Positions 5,697 through 14,986 are shown, counted from the stretch's first letter. The stretch is DNA of 14,986 nt from Comamonadaceae bacterium (GCA_947377705.1 CANCGU010000042.1:1-14986), one strand, 5' to 3'. The notes: generated from the letters alone by a model not told the origin. Numbers and translations are program-made.

Positions 5697-7568
5697 TTAG
5701 ATTTCGATTTTGCTGCCCAGCTCCACCACGGAGTTGCTAGGCAAGTTCAAGAAGTCGGCCGCCGAGCTGGCGTTGAGGTGCATTTGAGCGAACAGTTTTT
5801 CACGCCAGGCGGACATGCCACTGCCCACCGTGGGCACGATGCTGTCGCGTGACAAGAAATAGCTGGTGGTCATGGGGCTGACTTCGCAACCCAAGCCCTT
5901 CAGGTGTGCCAAAGCACCAGGCACATCAGGGTCATCCTTGAAGCCATAGTGAATTTCGACTTGCCAACAGTTGTTGCCCAAGGCTTTGATTTGCAGGCGC
6001 TCGGCATCATCAATCCAGGGCACCTCATGGTTTTGTACGTTCACAAACAGGTTTTGCTGATGCAAAACTTTGTTGTGTTTGAGGTTGTGCAACATGGCGT
6101 TAGGAACAGCGCCTTTGCCAGAGGTTAAGAAAACGGCAGTGCCTTCCACGCGCGTGGGGGGCGACAAAAACACGGCCTCCAAAAAGCTCGTCAAATCAAG
6201 CGCATCTTCTTTGCGCTTTTCAGAAAGAAGGGCACGACCATCGCGCCATGTCAGCATGAGCATCATGATGATGGAGGCAATCAACAGCGGGAACCAACCA
6301 CCTTCAAACAGCTTCAACAGGTTGGAGGCCCAAAAAGCCAAGTCCACCGCAAAGAAGAAGCTCGTAGCGGCCAAACACCACCAGAAAGAATATTTCCAAC
6401 CGTAGTGAATCACGAAAAACGTGAGCACGGTGGTGATCAGCATGTCCGTACACACGGCAATGCCGTAGGCCGCGGCCAAATTGCTCGACGACTTGAACAT
6501 CATCACAGCCAACACGATGACGGCAAACAAACCCCAGTTCACAAAGGGAATGTAGATTTGGCCGGTGTCTTTCACGCTGGTGTGCAACACCTGCAAACGC
6601 GGCAAGAAGCCCATCTGCACCACTTGTTTGGTCACACTAAAAGCACCAGAAATCAAGGCCTGAGAAGCAATCACGGTCGCTGCCGTGGCCAAACCGACCA
6701 AGGGCACCAGCAACCAGTCTGGCGCCATGTTGAAGAACGGGTTCGCCACAGCCGATGGGTCGCTCAATAGCAAAGCACCTTGACCGAAGTAGTTGAGCGT
6801 CAGCGAAGGCATGACCACAAAGAACCACGCAATGCGAATGGGTTTCTTGCCGAAGTGACCCATGTCGGCATACAGCGCCTCCCCGCCCGTCACGCACAAC
6901 ACCACAGCACCCAAAATCAAGAAGGTGACGGTGGGCTCTGTGACGATGAATTGCACGGCATAGTACGGATTGATCGCCCACATGATTTCTGGATGCGATG
7001 CAATGTGATACAGGCCCAAAGCGGCGATAGCGGCAAACCACACCACGGTAATGGGGCCAAAGAATTTGCCAATGCCACTGGTGCCTCGCTTTTGCACGGC
7101 AAATAGGCCAAACAAAATCACAATCGTGAGTGGAATCACATACTTCTTAAAAGCAGGCGACACCACCTCTAAACCTTCCACGGCAGACAGCACCGAAATG
7201 GCCGGGGTGATGACGCCGTCACCATAAAACAAACACGTCCCAAAGATGCCCACGATCAGCATGCGTTGACGCAGCACAGGACGGTCTTTCACGGCCATCG
7301 ACGCCAAGGCCAGCATGGCCACCAAACCCCCTTCACCATGGTTGTCAGCACGCAAGACCAACGCCACATACTTGATGGAGACAATGACGGTCAGCGTCCA
7401 AAAGAAGATCGACAAGATGCCATAAATGTTGTCGGGCGTGAATTCCACATGCCCCGAACCGAACACCTCTTTCATGGCATACAGCACGCTGGTGCCGATG
7501 TCGCCATACACCACGCCGATTGCGCCCAAAGTCAGTGCCGCAAGCGACGATTTACCGTGTTGTTCCAT
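5697..7568 (-). CDS. kup: Low-affinity potassium uptake transporter Kup
   Basis: This encodes 623 residues, normal for Kup/HAK/KT family K+:H+ symporters (about 620-630). About twelve hydrophobic helices fill residues 10-450, followed by a soluble C-terminal domain of about 170 residues. Family motifs are [10 protein letters not shown] at 18-27, RADNHGEGG near 73-81, a [20 protein letters not shown] region near 116-135, and FVNWGLF in the second half. Position 28 is Val where the textbook motif has Pro (GDIGTSPLY); I believe this is common in Burkholderiales but cannot check. It lies 8 bases after gshA, with a good Shine-Dalgarno overlapping the gshA stop, and 5 bases before gshB. Both intervals imply one operon with the glutathione genes. 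Confidence 0.96.
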   Translation of the reverse strand: MEQHGKSSLAALTLGAIGVVYGDIGTSVLYAMKEVFGSGHVEFTPDNIYGILSIFFWTLTVIVSIKYVALVLRADNHGEGGLVAMLALASMAVKDRPVLRQRMLIVGIFGTCLFYGDGVITPAISVLSAVEGLEVVSPAFKKYVIPLTIVILFGLFAVQKRGTSGIGKFFGPITVVWFAAIAALGLYHIASHPEIMWAINPYYAVQFIVTEPTVTFLILGAVVLCVTGGEALYADMGHFGKKPIRIAWFFVVMPSLTLNYFGQGALLLSDPSAVANPFFNMAPDWLLVPLVGLATAATVIASQALISGAFSVTKQVVQMGFLPRLQVLHTSVKDTGQIYIPFVNWGLFAVIVLAVMMFKSSSNLAAAYGIAVCTDMLITTVLTFFVIHYGWKYSFWWCLAATSFFFAVDLAFWASNLLKLFEGGWFPLLIASIIMMLMLTWRDGRALLSEKRKEDALDLTSFLEAVFLSPPTRVEGTAVFLTSGKGAVPNAMLHNLKHNKVLHQQNLFVNVQNHEVPWIDDAERLQIKALGNNCWQVEIHYGFKDDPDVPGALAHLKGLGCEVSPMTTSYFLSRDSIVPTVGSGMSAWREKLFAQMHLNASSAADFLNLPSNSVVELGSKIEI

Positions 7569-7572
7569 GAAT

Positions 7573-7578
7573 CACCTT
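7573..7578 (-). promoter_or_regulatory. Shine-Dalgarno of kup overlapping the gshA stop codon
   Basis: On the minus strand AAGGTG lies four bases before the kup ATG and shares two bases with the gshA stop TAA (7577-7579). This suggests re-initiation or coupling between gshA and kup. Confidence 0.65.
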
Positions 7579-8872
7579 AGTCGTAATTTTCAGCTTCGGG
7601 GTCAGTGGCTTCGAGTTCGTAACTCGCTGCCAACATAGCCAACCGGCCAATGACGCCATACATATAAAAGCGGTTGGGCGTACTCGCACCGGGCTTCATG
7701 CCGGGTTGCGGCGTGTGGGCGCTTTGCTCGAAAGCCAAAGGCACAAAGCTCGCGCCAGGTGCGTTCAAGTTTTCATCAATGCCACGGTCTGCATGCACAC
7801 GGTAAAAACCACCCACCACATAGCGGTCCATCATGTAGACGACCGGTTCGGCGACCGCATCGTTCAAGCGCTCGTGCGTGAGCACACCTTCTTGAATAAT
7901 GACTTGGTTCAACGATTGGCCGTCTTTGACCACGCTCATTTTGTTGCGCGTTCTGCGGTTGAGGGCGTCCAAGTCTTTGACATCGCGAACCGTCATGATG
8001 CCCATGCCATAGGTACCGTTGTCAGCCTTGACGATGACGAATGGTTTTTCGTTGATGCCGTACTCTTTGTATTTGCGTTTGATCTTGGTCAGCAAAGCAT
8101 CCACATTGGTCTGCAAGCACTCCATGCCCGTGCCCTCAGCGAAATTGACCTCGCCACACTGGTTGAACATGGGGTTGATGAGCCACGGATCGATGCCCAG
8201 CAGCTTGCCAAAACGCTTAGTCACTTCTTCGTAACATGCAAAGTGTTTGCTCTTACGACGCACACTCCAGCCTGCATGCAACGGCGGCAAAAGGTGTTGC
8301 TCGTGCAAGTCTTCCAAGATGCCGGGAATGCCAGCACTCAAATCGTTGTTCAGCAAAATGGTGCAAGGGTCGAAGTCTTTCAGGCCCAAACGACGCTTGC
8401 TGCGAATCACCGGCTCGAGCGTGACACTGTCGCCGTTAGGCAGGTCAATGGTGGTGTTCTCTTTGATCTCCGGGTTAATCGATCCCACGCGCACATTCAA
8501 ACCTGCCATGTGGAAGATGCGCTGCAGCTGCGCCACGTTCGACAAGTAGAAGGTGTTGCGTGTGTGGTTCTCAGGAATCAAGAGCAGGTTGCGCGCCTCG
8601 GGGCAAATCTTCTCGATCGCTGCCATCGCCGCCTGCACGGCCAAGGGGAGCATCTCAGGGGTGAGGTTGTTCCAGCCGCCTGGGTAAAGGTTGGTGTCTA
8701 CAGGTGCGAGCTTGAAACCCGCATTGCGAATGTCAACCGAACTGTAGAACGGTGGTGTGTGCTCCATCCACTCCAAACGAAACCAGCGCTCAATAGCGGG
8801 CATGGAATCGAGGATGCGTTGTTCAAGTTCGTTGATGGGGCCGTTGAGGGCCGTGATGAGGTGTGGAACCAT
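7577..8872 (-). CDS. gshA: Glutamate-cysteine ligase, proteobacterial short type
   Basis: This encodes 431 residues and carries out the first, rate-setting step of glutathione synthesis (glutamate + cysteine + ATP). It is not the 518-residue E. coli type nor the plant type. It matches the family typified by Acidithiobacillus ferrooxidans GshA (TIGR02049), found in beta- and some gammaproteobacteria. Landmarks are KLAPVDTNLYPGGWNNL at 54-70, LLLIPENHTRNTFY at 96-109, FNQCGEVNFAEGTGMECL at 236-253, an ATP-grasp-like VIVKADNGTYGMGIMTV at 279-295, and a C-terminal NRFYMYGVIGRLAMLA. The ATG at 8872 has only GAG as Shine-Dalgarno, and its leader holds a palindrome (8919-8948). A minus-strand TAAAAT (8896-8901) could be a -10 box, without a clear -35. 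Confidence 0.95.
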   Translation of the reverse strand: MVPHLITALNGPINELEQRILDSMPAIERWFRLEWMEHTPPFYSSVDIRNAGFKLAPVDTNLYPGGWNNLTPEMLPLAVQAAMAAIEKICPEARNLLLIPENHTRNTFYLSNVAQLQRIFHMAGLNVRVGSINPEIKENTTIDLPNGDSVTLEPVIRSKRRLGLKDFDPCTILLNNDLSAGIPGILEDLHEQHLLPPLHAGWSVRRKSKHFACYEEVTKRFGKLLGIDPWLINPMFNQCGEVNFAEGTGMECLQTNVDALLTKIKRKYKEYGINEKPFVIVKADNGTYGMGIMTVRDVKDLDALNRRTRNKMSVVKDGQSLNQVIIQEGVLTHERLNDAVAEPVVYMMDRYVVGGFYRVHADRGIDENLNAPGASFVPLAFEQSAHTPQPGMKPGASTPNRFYMYGVIGRLAMLAASYELEATDPEAENYD

Positions 8873-8918
8873 GATGTCTCAAAAAGTAGAAAGCTATTTT
8901 AGGACGTCTGGTCCACGT

Positions 8919-8948
8919 ACTTTTTAGAGAGGCTACTCTCTAAAAAGT
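8919..8948. promoter_or_regulatory. Perfect 13-bp palindrome in the proA-gshA spacer
   Basis: acttttTagagag (8919-8931) and its exact reverse complement (8936-8948) flank the loop gcta. It starts five bases after the proA stop. The A/T run is inside the stem rather than after it, so it is not a standard terminator, though it could be an mRNA 3'-end barrier or a protein-binding operator. A second pairing is possible: aaaaagta at 8881-8888 is complementary to 8918-8925, which overlaps one arm. Confidence 0.75.
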
Positions 8949-8953
8949 GTGGT

Positions 8954-10234
8954 TTAAACGCGAATTTCGCCTTGGCCCAACACCACGTACTTGAGCGAGG
9001 TGAGGCCTTCAATGCCTACAGGGCCACGGGCGTGGAATTTGTCGGTTGAAATGCCTATTTCTGCACCCAAACCGTATTCAAAACCATCCGCAAAGCGCGT
9101 GCTGGCATTGACCATCACACTCGACGAGTCCACCTCGCGCAGAAAGCGCTGGGCGTGCATATGGTCGCGGGTGAGGATGGATTCGGTGTGGTGGCTCGAA
9201 TAATGGTTGATGTGCGCAATGGCTGCATCCAAACCGTCCACCACTTTGATGCTAATGATGGGGCCAAGGTATTCCTCAAACCAATCTTGTTCGGTGGCGT
9301 CTTTGAGGTTGGCACCTGGGACGGCAGACAGAATGGCTTTGGCCTCAGGGCAGCAACGCATTTCCACGCCTTTGGCGGCGTAGATGGCACCGATTTTTGG
9401 CAAGAACTCAGAGGCCACGCCACGCGCCACCAACAAGCTTTCGCTGGCGTTGCATGGGCTGTACTTTTGGGTCTTGGCGTTGTCGGCCACCGTCACGGCC
9501 ATGGCCATGTCACAGGGGTCGTCCACATAGGTGTGGCAGTTGCCGTCTAAGTGTTTGATGACCGGCACTTTGGCGTCACGGCTGATGCGCTCAATCAAGC
9601 CCTTGCCACCGCGCGGAATGATGACATCCACAAACTCAGGCATGGCAATCAGATGGCCCACGGCTTCACGGTCCGTGGTTTGCACGAGTTGCACGGCGTC
9701 GATGGGCAAGCCACTTTCACTCAGGGCTTGTTGCACCAACTTGGCCAAGGCCTTGTTGGACTCGATGGCTTCCGAACCACCGCGCAAGATGCAGGCGTTG
9801 CCACTTTTGATGGACAGCGACGCCGCTTCAATCGTCACGTTGGGGCGGCTTTCGAAAATCATGCCAAACACACCTAGAGGCACGCGCATTTGGCCCACGC
9901 GAATGCCGCTGGGTTGTTGCTTCATGCCCATGATTTCACCAATCACGTCGGGCATGGCGGCGAGTTGGTCGCAGCCCTGGGCGCAGGTTTCTAGCACTTT
10001 GGGCGTGAGCTTGAGGCGGTCCACCATCGGGGCCTCTAGACCTGCGGCGACAGCTCGCTCGATGTCTTTGGCATTGTCAATTTGCAGCGCGTCGATGTTG
10101 GCCCGCAGCAAAGCGGCCAGCTTTCGCAAAGCGGTGCTTTTCACTGCGGCAGAGGCTTTGGCCATTTGGGCAGATGCGGCTTTGGCTTGGCGCCCGAGCG
10201 CGTGCATGTGGTCGGCGACGTTGTGTGTGGTCAT
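8954..10234 (-). CDS. proA: Gamma-glutamyl phosphate reductase (glutamate-5-semialdehyde dehydrogenase)
   Basis: This encodes 426 residues (family about 417-425). It reduces gamma-glutamyl phosphate with NADPH to glutamate-5-semialdehyde in proline synthesis, in the cytoplasm. It has the ALDH-like fold: [14 protein letters not shown] at 121-134, [17 protein letters not shown] at 144-160, [12 protein letters not shown] near 206-217, [12 protein letters not shown] at 227-238, and the catalytic Cys261 in [11 protein letters not shown]. The C-terminal [19 protein letters not shown] and HARGPVG motifs are intact. The Shine-Dalgarno AGGA lies nine bases upstream of the ATG, 15 bases after the holA stop. 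The partner proB is not in the window. Confidence 0.97.
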   Translation of the reverse strand: MTTHNVADHMHALGRQAKAASAQMAKASAAVKSTALRKLAALLRANIDALQIDNAKDIERAVAAGLEAPMVDRLKLTPKVLETCAQGCDQLAAMPDVIGEIMGMKQQPSGIRVGQMRVPLGVFGMIFESRPNVTIEAASLSIKSGNACILRGGSEAIESNKALAKLVQQALSESGLPIDAVQLVQTTDREAVGHLIAMPEFVDVIIPRGGKGLIERISRDAKVPVIKHLDGNCHTYVDDPCDMAMAVTVADNAKTQKYSPCNASESLLVARGVASEFLPKIGAIYAAKGVEMRCCPEAKAILSAVPGANLKDATEQDWFEEYLGPIISIKVVDGLDAAIAHINHYSSHHTESILTRDHMHAQRFLREVDSSSVMVNASTRFADGFEYGLGAEIGISTDKFHARGPVGIEGLTSLKYVVLGQGEIRV

Positions 10235-10249
10235 GGTGTATTTTCCTAA

Positions 10250-11320
10250 TTAAGCGTTGCGCGGCATACAAGCGCGGCACAAGCGCATGGCCAAACGGTG
10301 CAGGGCTTGCCAGTTGTCGGTCGGCCAGTCTGGCGTTTTGAGACCTTTGACAATGCCGTCGACTTGGTGGGCTGACTGCAACAATTTTTCAAGCATGCCC
10401 ACACTCAGGCGTGGCAACACGCGTTCAAACAAACGTTCGCGCGGGCCCCAAATGCGCTGTTCACGCAAGGCCATAGGCAACGCTTTGCCTGAAGCGACGG
10501 CGTCTTTGACGCGTTTCAAAGCACGAATCTCTTCGGCCAGTGTGTAGTGCACCAACACCTCGGCTTCGCCCTCTGCCTTCAAGCCATCCAGCATGCGTTG
10601 CACGCGCAGGGGCTGGCCGCTGAGCACCGCCTCCGACAACTTGAACACGTCATAACGCGCCACGTTCAGCACAGCGCGCTCAATCTGCTCAAAGCTCAAC
10701 TCGCCTGCAGGGTACAAAAGGCCAAGTTTTTGAATTTCTTGGTGCGCTGCCAGCAAGTTGCCTTCCACGCGTTCGGCAAAAAATTGCAAGGTGTGTTGAC
10801 CCGCTTCGCCCGCAGCGACACGTTGTTGTTGCGCGCCTAAGCGTTGCGCAATCCAAGTGGGTAGCGCGTGACGTTCAATCGGGTCAATCTGCACGCTGAT
10901 ACCGTTGTTTTCTAACGCGCTAAACCAAGCCGAGCTTTTGGTGGCCTTGTCTAGACGAGGTAACAGAAGCACGGTGAGTGTGCTGTCGTTGCCGACAGCC
11001 AGCTCGGCGATGTGTTGCAAGGCCGCGCTGCCGTCTTTGCCGGGCTTACCAGATGGAATGCGAATTTCGATCAACTGCTTGTCAGCAAACAAGCTCATGG
11101 AGCCCCCTGCTGCCAAAACCTCGCCCCAATCAAAGTGCGCGCCTGCCACGGTGTAGACGCTGCGCTCGGTGTAGCCCTGTGCGCGCGCGATGGTACGTAA
11201 AGCGTCGAGCGCCTCTTGCTGCAACAGCGGCTCGTCACCATGAAAGGTGTAGAGGCTGCGCAAGCCCTTGCTCGCCTGCGCTTGCAAATGATTGGCAAAT
11301 TGAGCGGCGGCGACTTGCAT
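10250..11320 (-). CDS. holA: DNA polymerase III delta subunit
   Basis: This encodes 356 residues (E. coli HolA is 343). Delta is the clamp-opening wrench of the clamp loader. Visible family landmarks are LYTFHGDEPLLQQEALDALR at 23-42 (the degenerate nucleotide-binding loop and beta-clamp contact region), LFADKQLIEIR near 77-87, RVEGNLLAAHQEIQKL in the middle domain, and DVFKL. The C-terminal domain is helical. It starts two bases after the lptE stop without a strong Shine-Dalgarno, so translation is probably coupled. The lptE-holA adjacency is also found in E. coli (rlpB-holA). Confidence 0.95.
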   Translation of the reverse strand: MQVAAAQFANHLQAQASKGLRSLYTFHGDEPLLQQEALDALRTIARAQGYTERSVYTVAGAHFDWGEVLAAGGSMSLFADKQLIEIRIPSGKPGKDGSAALQHIAELAVGNDSTLTVLLLPRLDKATKSSAWFSALENNGISVQIDPIERHALPTWIAQRLGAQQQRVAAGEAGQHTLQFFAERVEGNLLAAHQEIQKLGLLYPAGELSFEQIERAVLNVARYDVFKLSEAVLSGQPLRVQRMLDGLKAEGEAEVLVHYTLAEEIRALKRVKDAVASGKALPMALREQRIWGPRERLFERVLPRLSVGMLEKLLQSAHQVDGIVKGLKTPDWPTDNWQALHRLAMRLCRACMPRNA

Positions 11321-11322
11321 GT

Positions 11323-11829
11323 TTAAATTTGACGAATCGCGGCCAAGCGCCGTTGCAGCTGCAAGACCAAATCGTTTTCCATGTCTTTGTAGAGCAAGGC
11401 CTCTTCTGACTCTTTCGAGAGCGCGCCGGTTTCGTTGAAGTTGATGTCACGCGTCAACAAAATTTCTGTATCTGGAATCAACTCAATGCCATTGCGCGAA
11501 CGGACACGAAAACGATAGCGCAAACGCAATTGAAATTCACGAATGGCGCCGGTCGAGGTGCGCCCCACAACCACCTTCTCACGCAACTCAAACAGTTGGT
11601 CAAAAATAATTTGCGCACGCTCGATTTGACGTCCGTCGGTGATGACCTCGACCTGCCCTGAAGACTCCAAGCTGCGTTTGAGCTTCACCCCAAATGGCGA
11701 CACGATCGGAATGCTGCTGAACAGGGTCTCGAACGCGTAACGGGGGGGCTTGCGCAACTCAAAGCCACACCCCACCAACCCAGCCGTAAAGACCGTGGAG
11801 ATTAACCATGCGCGACGGGTGGTTCGCAT
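11323..11829 (-). CDS. lptE: LPS-assembly lipoprotein LptE
   Basis: This encodes 168 residues. It is an outer-membrane lipoprotein that plugs LptD in lipopolysaccharide export. The N-terminus is basic (MRTTRR), then a hydrophobic segment, then the lipobox LVGC with Cys21 as the acylation site, followed by GFELRKPP, typical of the family start (CGFxLR). The rest fits the LptE alpha/beta fold: an IERAQIIFDQ segment, a REFQLRLRYRFRVR strand, and an EALLYKDMENDLVLQLQRRL helix near the end. Six bases separate it from leuS and two from holA. The leuS-lptE-holA order supports the call. Confidence 0.92.
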   Translation of the reverse strand: MRTTRRAWLISTVFTAGLVGCGFELRKPPRYAFETLFSSIPIVSPFGVKLKRSLESSGQVEVITDGRQIERAQIIFDQLFELREKVVVGRTSTGAIREFQLRLRYRFRVRSRNGIELIPDTEILLTRDINFNETGALSKESEEALLYKDMENDLVLQLQRRLAAIRQI

Positions 11830-11835
11830 AGCGGC

Positions 11836-14523
11836 TTAAACGACGATGTTGACCAAGCGGCCAGGGACGACGATGACCTTCTTCGGCACCGCACCATTGG
11901 CCTGCTTGACAAAGGTTTCTGTCGCCAAAGCCGCTTGCTCGATTTGCTCTTTCGATGCTGTGGCACTGACCACCACCGAGCCACGCAACTTGCCATTGAT
12001 TTGCAGCATCAGCTCCAATTCATCGCGCACCAAAGCAGACGCATCCACTTCGGGCCATGCGGTGTCCAACAAGTTACCCAAGCGCGCGGCGTAGCCCAAC
12101 TCGGCCCACAAGTTCGCACTGATGTGCGGGCAAGCAGGGTAGAGCATGCGCAGCAAGATGGACATGCCTTCGCACAACACGGTGTTGTCGCCACCGCTGC
12201 CATCGCACTTGAAGTCTTCCAAAGCGTTGAGCAACTTCATGCAGCCAGACACCACGGTGTTGTATTGCATGCGGTCGTAGTCGTAGCTGACTTGCTTCAA
12301 CACCGTGTGCATTTCGCGGCGCAGGTCAGCGGCCTCTTTGCGCGGCTTTGCAGCGCTCAAGTCACCCGCCGTGGCGGCCTTGAGCGTGGCTTCGTGTTTG
12401 AACGCAAAGTTCCACACGCGACGCAAGAAACGGTAGCTGCCTTCGACGGCGGCATCGTTCCATTCCAACGTCGCTTCAGGTGGCGCGGTGAACATGGTGT
12501 ACAGACGCGCAGTGTCAGCACCGTAGCGCTCGATCAGGTCTTGCGGATCCACACCGTTGTTCTTGGACTTGGACATGGTGCCCACGCCTTCGTAGTCGAT
12601 GGCGGTGCCCACAGGCAATTTGCCGTCGCTGCTGTCGGCGGCATTCTTCAGCTTGGCGCCCACCACTTTGCCCGCGTCGTCGAGCACATGTTCGACATCG
12701 TGTGGCCAGAAATAATCTTTACCGCCCTTAGCGGTGCGGCGTGAGTAGATGTGGTTGAGCACCATGCCTTGCGTGAGCAGCTTGGTGAACGGTTCGTCCA
12801 CTTTGACCAGTCCCATATCGCGCATCACCTTGGTCCAGAAACGCGCATAGAGCAAATGCAGAATCGCATGCTCAATGCCGCCAATGTATTGGTCCATCGG
12901 CGCCCAGTACTGCGCGCCCTCGGCCACCATCGCATCGGTGTTGGTGGGGTCGCAGTAGCGCATGAAGTACCACGACGAATCCACAAAGGTGTCCATGGTA
13001 TCGGTCTCGCGACGAGCAGGTTTGCCGCACACGGGGCATGTCACCCCGGCGTGGAAGCCTTCGTGCTTGTGCAAGGGGTTGCCAGAACCATCGGGGATGC
13101 AGTCTTGCGGCAACACCACGGGTAAGTCTTTTTCGGGCACAGGCACTGCGCCGTGTTCGTCACAATGGATGATCGGAATCGGCGTGCCCCAGTAGCGCTG
13201 GCGGCTAATGCCCCAGTCGCGCAAACGCCAAGTGGTTTTCTTCTCGCCCAAGCCCTTGGTGGCGAGCAACTCTGCCACTTTGTTCACGGCGGCTTTTTGG
13301 TTCAAGCCATCGAGTTCGCCCGAATTGATACACACGCAGCTTTGCTTGTCGCCGTACCACTCTTGCCACTCTTTGTCATTGAAACTTTGGTCTTTGACCG
13401 ACACCACTTGTTGAATCGGCAAGTCGTATTTCAAAGCAAAGGCAAAGTCACGCTCATCATGCGCCGGAACGCCCATGACCGCGCCGTCGCCGTAGGACAT
13501 GAGCACGTAGTTGCCCACCCACACTTCGACCTTTGCGCCCGTCAAGGGGTGCGTGACGAACATGCCCGTGGCCATGCCTTTTTTCTCTTGGGTGGCCAAC
13601 TCGGCCTCGGTGGTGCCACCGCTCTTGCACTCTTCGAGGAAGCTTGCCAACGCAGGGTTGCTCGCTGCGGCATGCAACGCCAAAGGATGTTCAGCCGCCA
13701 CCGCGCAGAACGTGACACCCATGATGGTGTCAGCGCGTGTGGTGAACACATACATTTTTCCGTCGCCAATCAAAGCGCCATCTGCACCTGCAATGTCGTG
13801 CGTGAACGCAAAGCGCACCCCCTCCGACTTGCCAATCCAGTTCTCTTGCATCAAGCGAACTTTGTCTGGCCAGCCGTTCAGCGTGGCCTTCTCGTTACCC
13901 ATTTGCACATGGTCCAGCAACTCTTGGGCGTAACGGGTGATGTCGAGGTAGTACCCAGGGATTTCGCGCTTTTCTACCAAAGCACCGGTGCGCCAGCCTT
14001 TGCCGTCAATCACCTGCTCGTTGGCCAAGACGGTTTGGTCCACCGGATCCCAGTTCACCACTTGGGTCTTGCGGTAGGCGATGCCTTTGTCGAGCATCTT
14101 CAAGAACAACCATTGGTTCCACTTGTAGTAGGTCGCATCGCAGGTGGCCACTTCGCGTGACCAATCAATGGCCAAGCCCATCGCCTGCATTTGCTTCTTC
14201 ATGTAGGCAATGTTTTCGTAGGTCCACTTGGCGGGCGGCACGCCATTTTTCAGCGCGGCGTTTTCGGCGGGCAAACCAAAGGCGTCCCAGCCCATGGGCA
14301 TCAACACGTTGTAGCCCTTCATGCGCAAGTTGCGCGTGAGCATGTCGTTGATGGTGTAGTTGCGCACATGGCCCATGTGCAGCTTGCCGCTGGGGTAAGG
14401 CAGCATGGAGCAGGCGTAGAACTTTTTCTTCGACGCGTCTTCGGTCACGCGGTAGGCATCGGCTTGGGTCCAAGCGGCCTGAACTGCGCGTTCGACCTCG
14501 GTGTGGTTGTATTTGTCTTGCAT
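11836..14523 (-). CDS. leuS: Leucyl-tRNA synthetase
   Basis: This encodes 895 residues, slightly longer than E. coli LeuS (860). It is a class I enzyme that charges tRNA-Leu. The HIGH signature appears as HMGH at 49-52 inside [15 protein letters not shown], and KMSKS as TMSKS at 649-653. The CP1 editing domain shows [12 protein letters not shown] at 261-272 and [19 protein letters not shown] at 345-363, whose Asp is the editing-site residue of the family. The segment [16 protein letters not shown] at 435-450 and CPVCGK at 496-501 (zinc-type pair) precede the [10 protein letters not shown] core motif at 511-520. It is complete, with its ATG at 14523 and a weak Shine-Dalgarno. Upstream are 85 bases with two small hairpins and then exbD/tolR. 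Confidence 0.98.
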   Translation of the reverse strand: MQDKYNHTEVERAVQAAWTQADAYRVTEDASKKKFYACSMLPYPSGKLHMGHVRNYTINDMLTRNLRMKGYNVLMPMGWDAFGLPAENAALKNGVPPAKWTYENIAYMKKQMQAMGLAIDWSREVATCDATYYKWNQWLFLKMLDKGIAYRKTQVVNWDPVDQTVLANEQVIDGKGWRTGALVEKREIPGYYLDITRYAQELLDHVQMGNEKATLNGWPDKVRLMQENWIGKSEGVRFAFTHDIAGADGALIGDGKMYVFTTRADTIMGVTFCAVAAEHPLALHAAASNPALASFLEECKSGGTTEAELATQEKKGMATGMFVTHPLTGAKVEVWVGNYVLMSYGDGAVMGVPAHDERDFAFALKYDLPIQQVVSVKDQSFNDKEWQEWYGDKQSCVCINSGELDGLNQKAAVNKVAELLATKGLGEKKTTWRLRDWGISRQRYWGTPIPIIHCDEHGAVPVPEKDLPVVLPQDCIPDGSGNPLHKHEGFHAGVTCPVCGKPARRETDTMDTFVDSSWYFMRYCDPTNTDAMVAEGAQYWAPMDQYIGGIEHAILHLLYARFWTKVMRDMGLVKVDEPFTKLLTQGMVLNHIYSRRTAKGGKDYFWPHDVEHVLDDAGKVVGAKLKNAADSSDGKLPVGTAIDYEGVGTMSKSKNNGVDPQDLIERYGADTARLYTMFTAPPEATLEWNDAAVEGSYRFLRRVWNFAFKHEATLKAATAGDLSAAKPRKEAADLRREMHTVLKQVSYDYDRMQYNTVVSGCMKLLNALEDFKCDGSGGDNTVLCEGMSILLRMLYPACPHISANLWAELGYAARLGNLLDTAWPEVDASALVRDELELMLQINGKLRGSVVVSATASKEQIEQAALATETFVKQANGAVPKKVIVVPGRLVNIVV

Positions 14524-14539
14524 GGGATCAGTCAGAGAA

Positions 14540-14582
14540 CCCCGAAATTTCCGGGGAGCAGTGCCTCAAAAAGCGAAGGCAC
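14540..14582 (-). terminator. Two small hairpins between exbD/tolR and leuS, possible attenuator or terminator
   Basis: On the minus strand the first stem is gtgcct/aggcac (14582-14577 with 14566-14561) with a 10-base T-rich loop. The second is ccccg/cgggg (14556-14552 with 14544-14540), followed by the pyrimidine-rich TTCTCT. Neither has a full T run. They could dampen read-through from exbD/tolR into leuS. I see no leucine-rich leader peptide or T-box. Confidence 0.4.
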
Positions 14583-14608
14583 CAAAGACCTAGATTTTAG
14601 GCCTTGGT

Positions 14609-14986
14609 TCAGGGGTTGGCAGGGTGCTGTTTACGCTCGGTCACAAAGCCAATGCGGTTCATGCCCGCCTGTTGGGCCAAGCCCATGACTTCGACCACGC
14701 GGCCATAGGGCACGCGCGCGTCCGCACGCAACTGCACTTCGGGCAATTCGCCGTGGTCCATGGCCAAAGCCTGGGCCGCTTGCGCATTCAAACTGCGTTT
14801 GAGGTCATCCAAGGTGATGGCTTTGTCGTCCAAAAACACCGCGCCTTGCGCGTCAATGCTGAGTTTGACAAAGCGCGGCGGCGCGCTGCTGGCCTGCGCC
14901 CCTTCGGTTTTGGGCAAATCGAGCTTCAAGGAACTGACCATCAACGGCGCAGTGATGATGAAAATCACCAACAACACCATCATCAC
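14609..14986 (-). CDS. ExbD/TolR family biopolymer transport protein (N-terminus outside the window)
   Basis: The frame is open at the window edge; the 126 codons include the stop. It begins inside the single TM helix: VMMVLLVIFIITAPLMVSS is the typical ExbD/TolR anchor, normally preceded by an INVTPxVD motif whose Asp carries protons and which lies beyond the edge. The periplasmic domain ends with VPYGRVVEVMGLAQQAGM and IGFVTE, the family C-terminal strand. The protein couples the proton motive force, with an ExbB/TolQ partner, to outer-membrane processes. ExbD and TolR cannot be separated here; no tolA or tolB follows, since leuS is next, which leans toward ExbD. Confidence 0.88.
   Translation of the reverse strand: MMMVLLVIFIITAPLMVSSLKLDLPKTEGAQASSAPPRFVKLSIDAQGAVFLDDKAITLDDLKRSLNAQAAQALAMDHGELPEVQLRADARVPYGRVVEVMGLAQQAGMNRIGFVTERKQHPANP

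Noticed and set aside
7706..8902. 398-codon plus-strand open frame almost exactly antisense to gshA
   Set aside because: It mirrors the codon positions of gshA, has no recognisable motif, is rich in His, Val and Gln as expected for antisense of a biased gene, and lacks a ribosome site. gshA is certain by family match.
8919..8948. Intrinsic terminator after proA
   Set aside because: The palindrome is perfect, but the stem is A/T-heavy and no T run follows on either strand, so it was recorded as a regulatory palindrome instead.
9531..10253. 240-codon plus-strand open frame antisense to proA
   Set aside because: It is Ser/Met/Arg-rich with no domain pattern, and proA is intact on the other strand.
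13153..14160. 335-codon plus-strand open frame antisense to leuS
   Set aside because: Composition is typical of a shadow frame (many His, Gln and Arg) and it lies inside a fully conserved leuS.
14524..14608. T-box or leucine leader peptide upstream of leuS
   Set aside because: The 85-base gap is too short for a T-box, no T-box consensus or leucine-rich short frame is visible, and T-boxes are rare in proteobacteria.

Overview
The window reads as a chromosomal segment of a betaproteobacterium of order Burkholderiales, most likely family Comamonadaceae (a Limnohabitans/Rhodoferax-like genome). The grounds are the gene order exbD/tolR-leuS-lptE-holA-proA, the proteobacterial short-form glutamate-cysteine ligase (the family typified by Acidithiobacillus ferrooxidans GshA), and moderately GC-rich codon use. 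The species assignment is inference. Coding density is very high and no stretch over 300 bases lacks a gene. I see no rRNA, tRNA, CRISPR array, insertion sequence or phage gene.

Left part (1-2000): the last 82 codons of a malate synthase G gene end in a 22-bp tandem duplication that repeats the stop codon, followed by a strong intrinsic terminator. Next come a small membrane-anchored protein of unknown function and, convergent to it, a cryptochrome/photolyase-type flavoprotein. Its FAD domain is at the N-terminus and its alpha/beta (antenna-type) domain appears to be at the C-terminus, the reverse of the usual order. An in-frame stop just upstream of its start shows that no N-terminal domain is missing.

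Centre left (2040-4510, plus strand): a 74-residue cysteine-rich CWC protein overlaps an EmrB/QacA-type 14-TM MFS exporter. A YafJ-type class II glutamine amidotransferase follows after 16 bases. These three genes look like one operon, transcribed divergently from the photolyase-like gene across only 45 bases.

Intergenic 4511-4737: between the convergent amidotransferase and gshB genes lie two long hairpins, 4528-4609 and 4656-4743. Their apices are exact 35-bp inverted copies of each other. This is the most striking non-coding structure here and resembles a REP/BIME or REPIN-type palindromic element, possibly doubling as a bidirectional transcription barrier.

Right part (4738-14986, all minus strand): in transcription order, an exbD/tolR gene cut by the window edge, leuS, lptE, holA, proA, gshA, kup, gshB. 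leuS-lptE-holA-proA are separated by 2-15 bases (leucyl-tRNA charging, LPS export lipoprotein, clamp-loader subunit, proline synthesis). After an 81-base spacer with a perfect 13-bp palindrome comes gshA-kup-gshB, separated by 8 and 5 bases. This places a K+ uptake transporter between the two enzymes of glutathione synthesis, both of which start from or extend a glutamate product.
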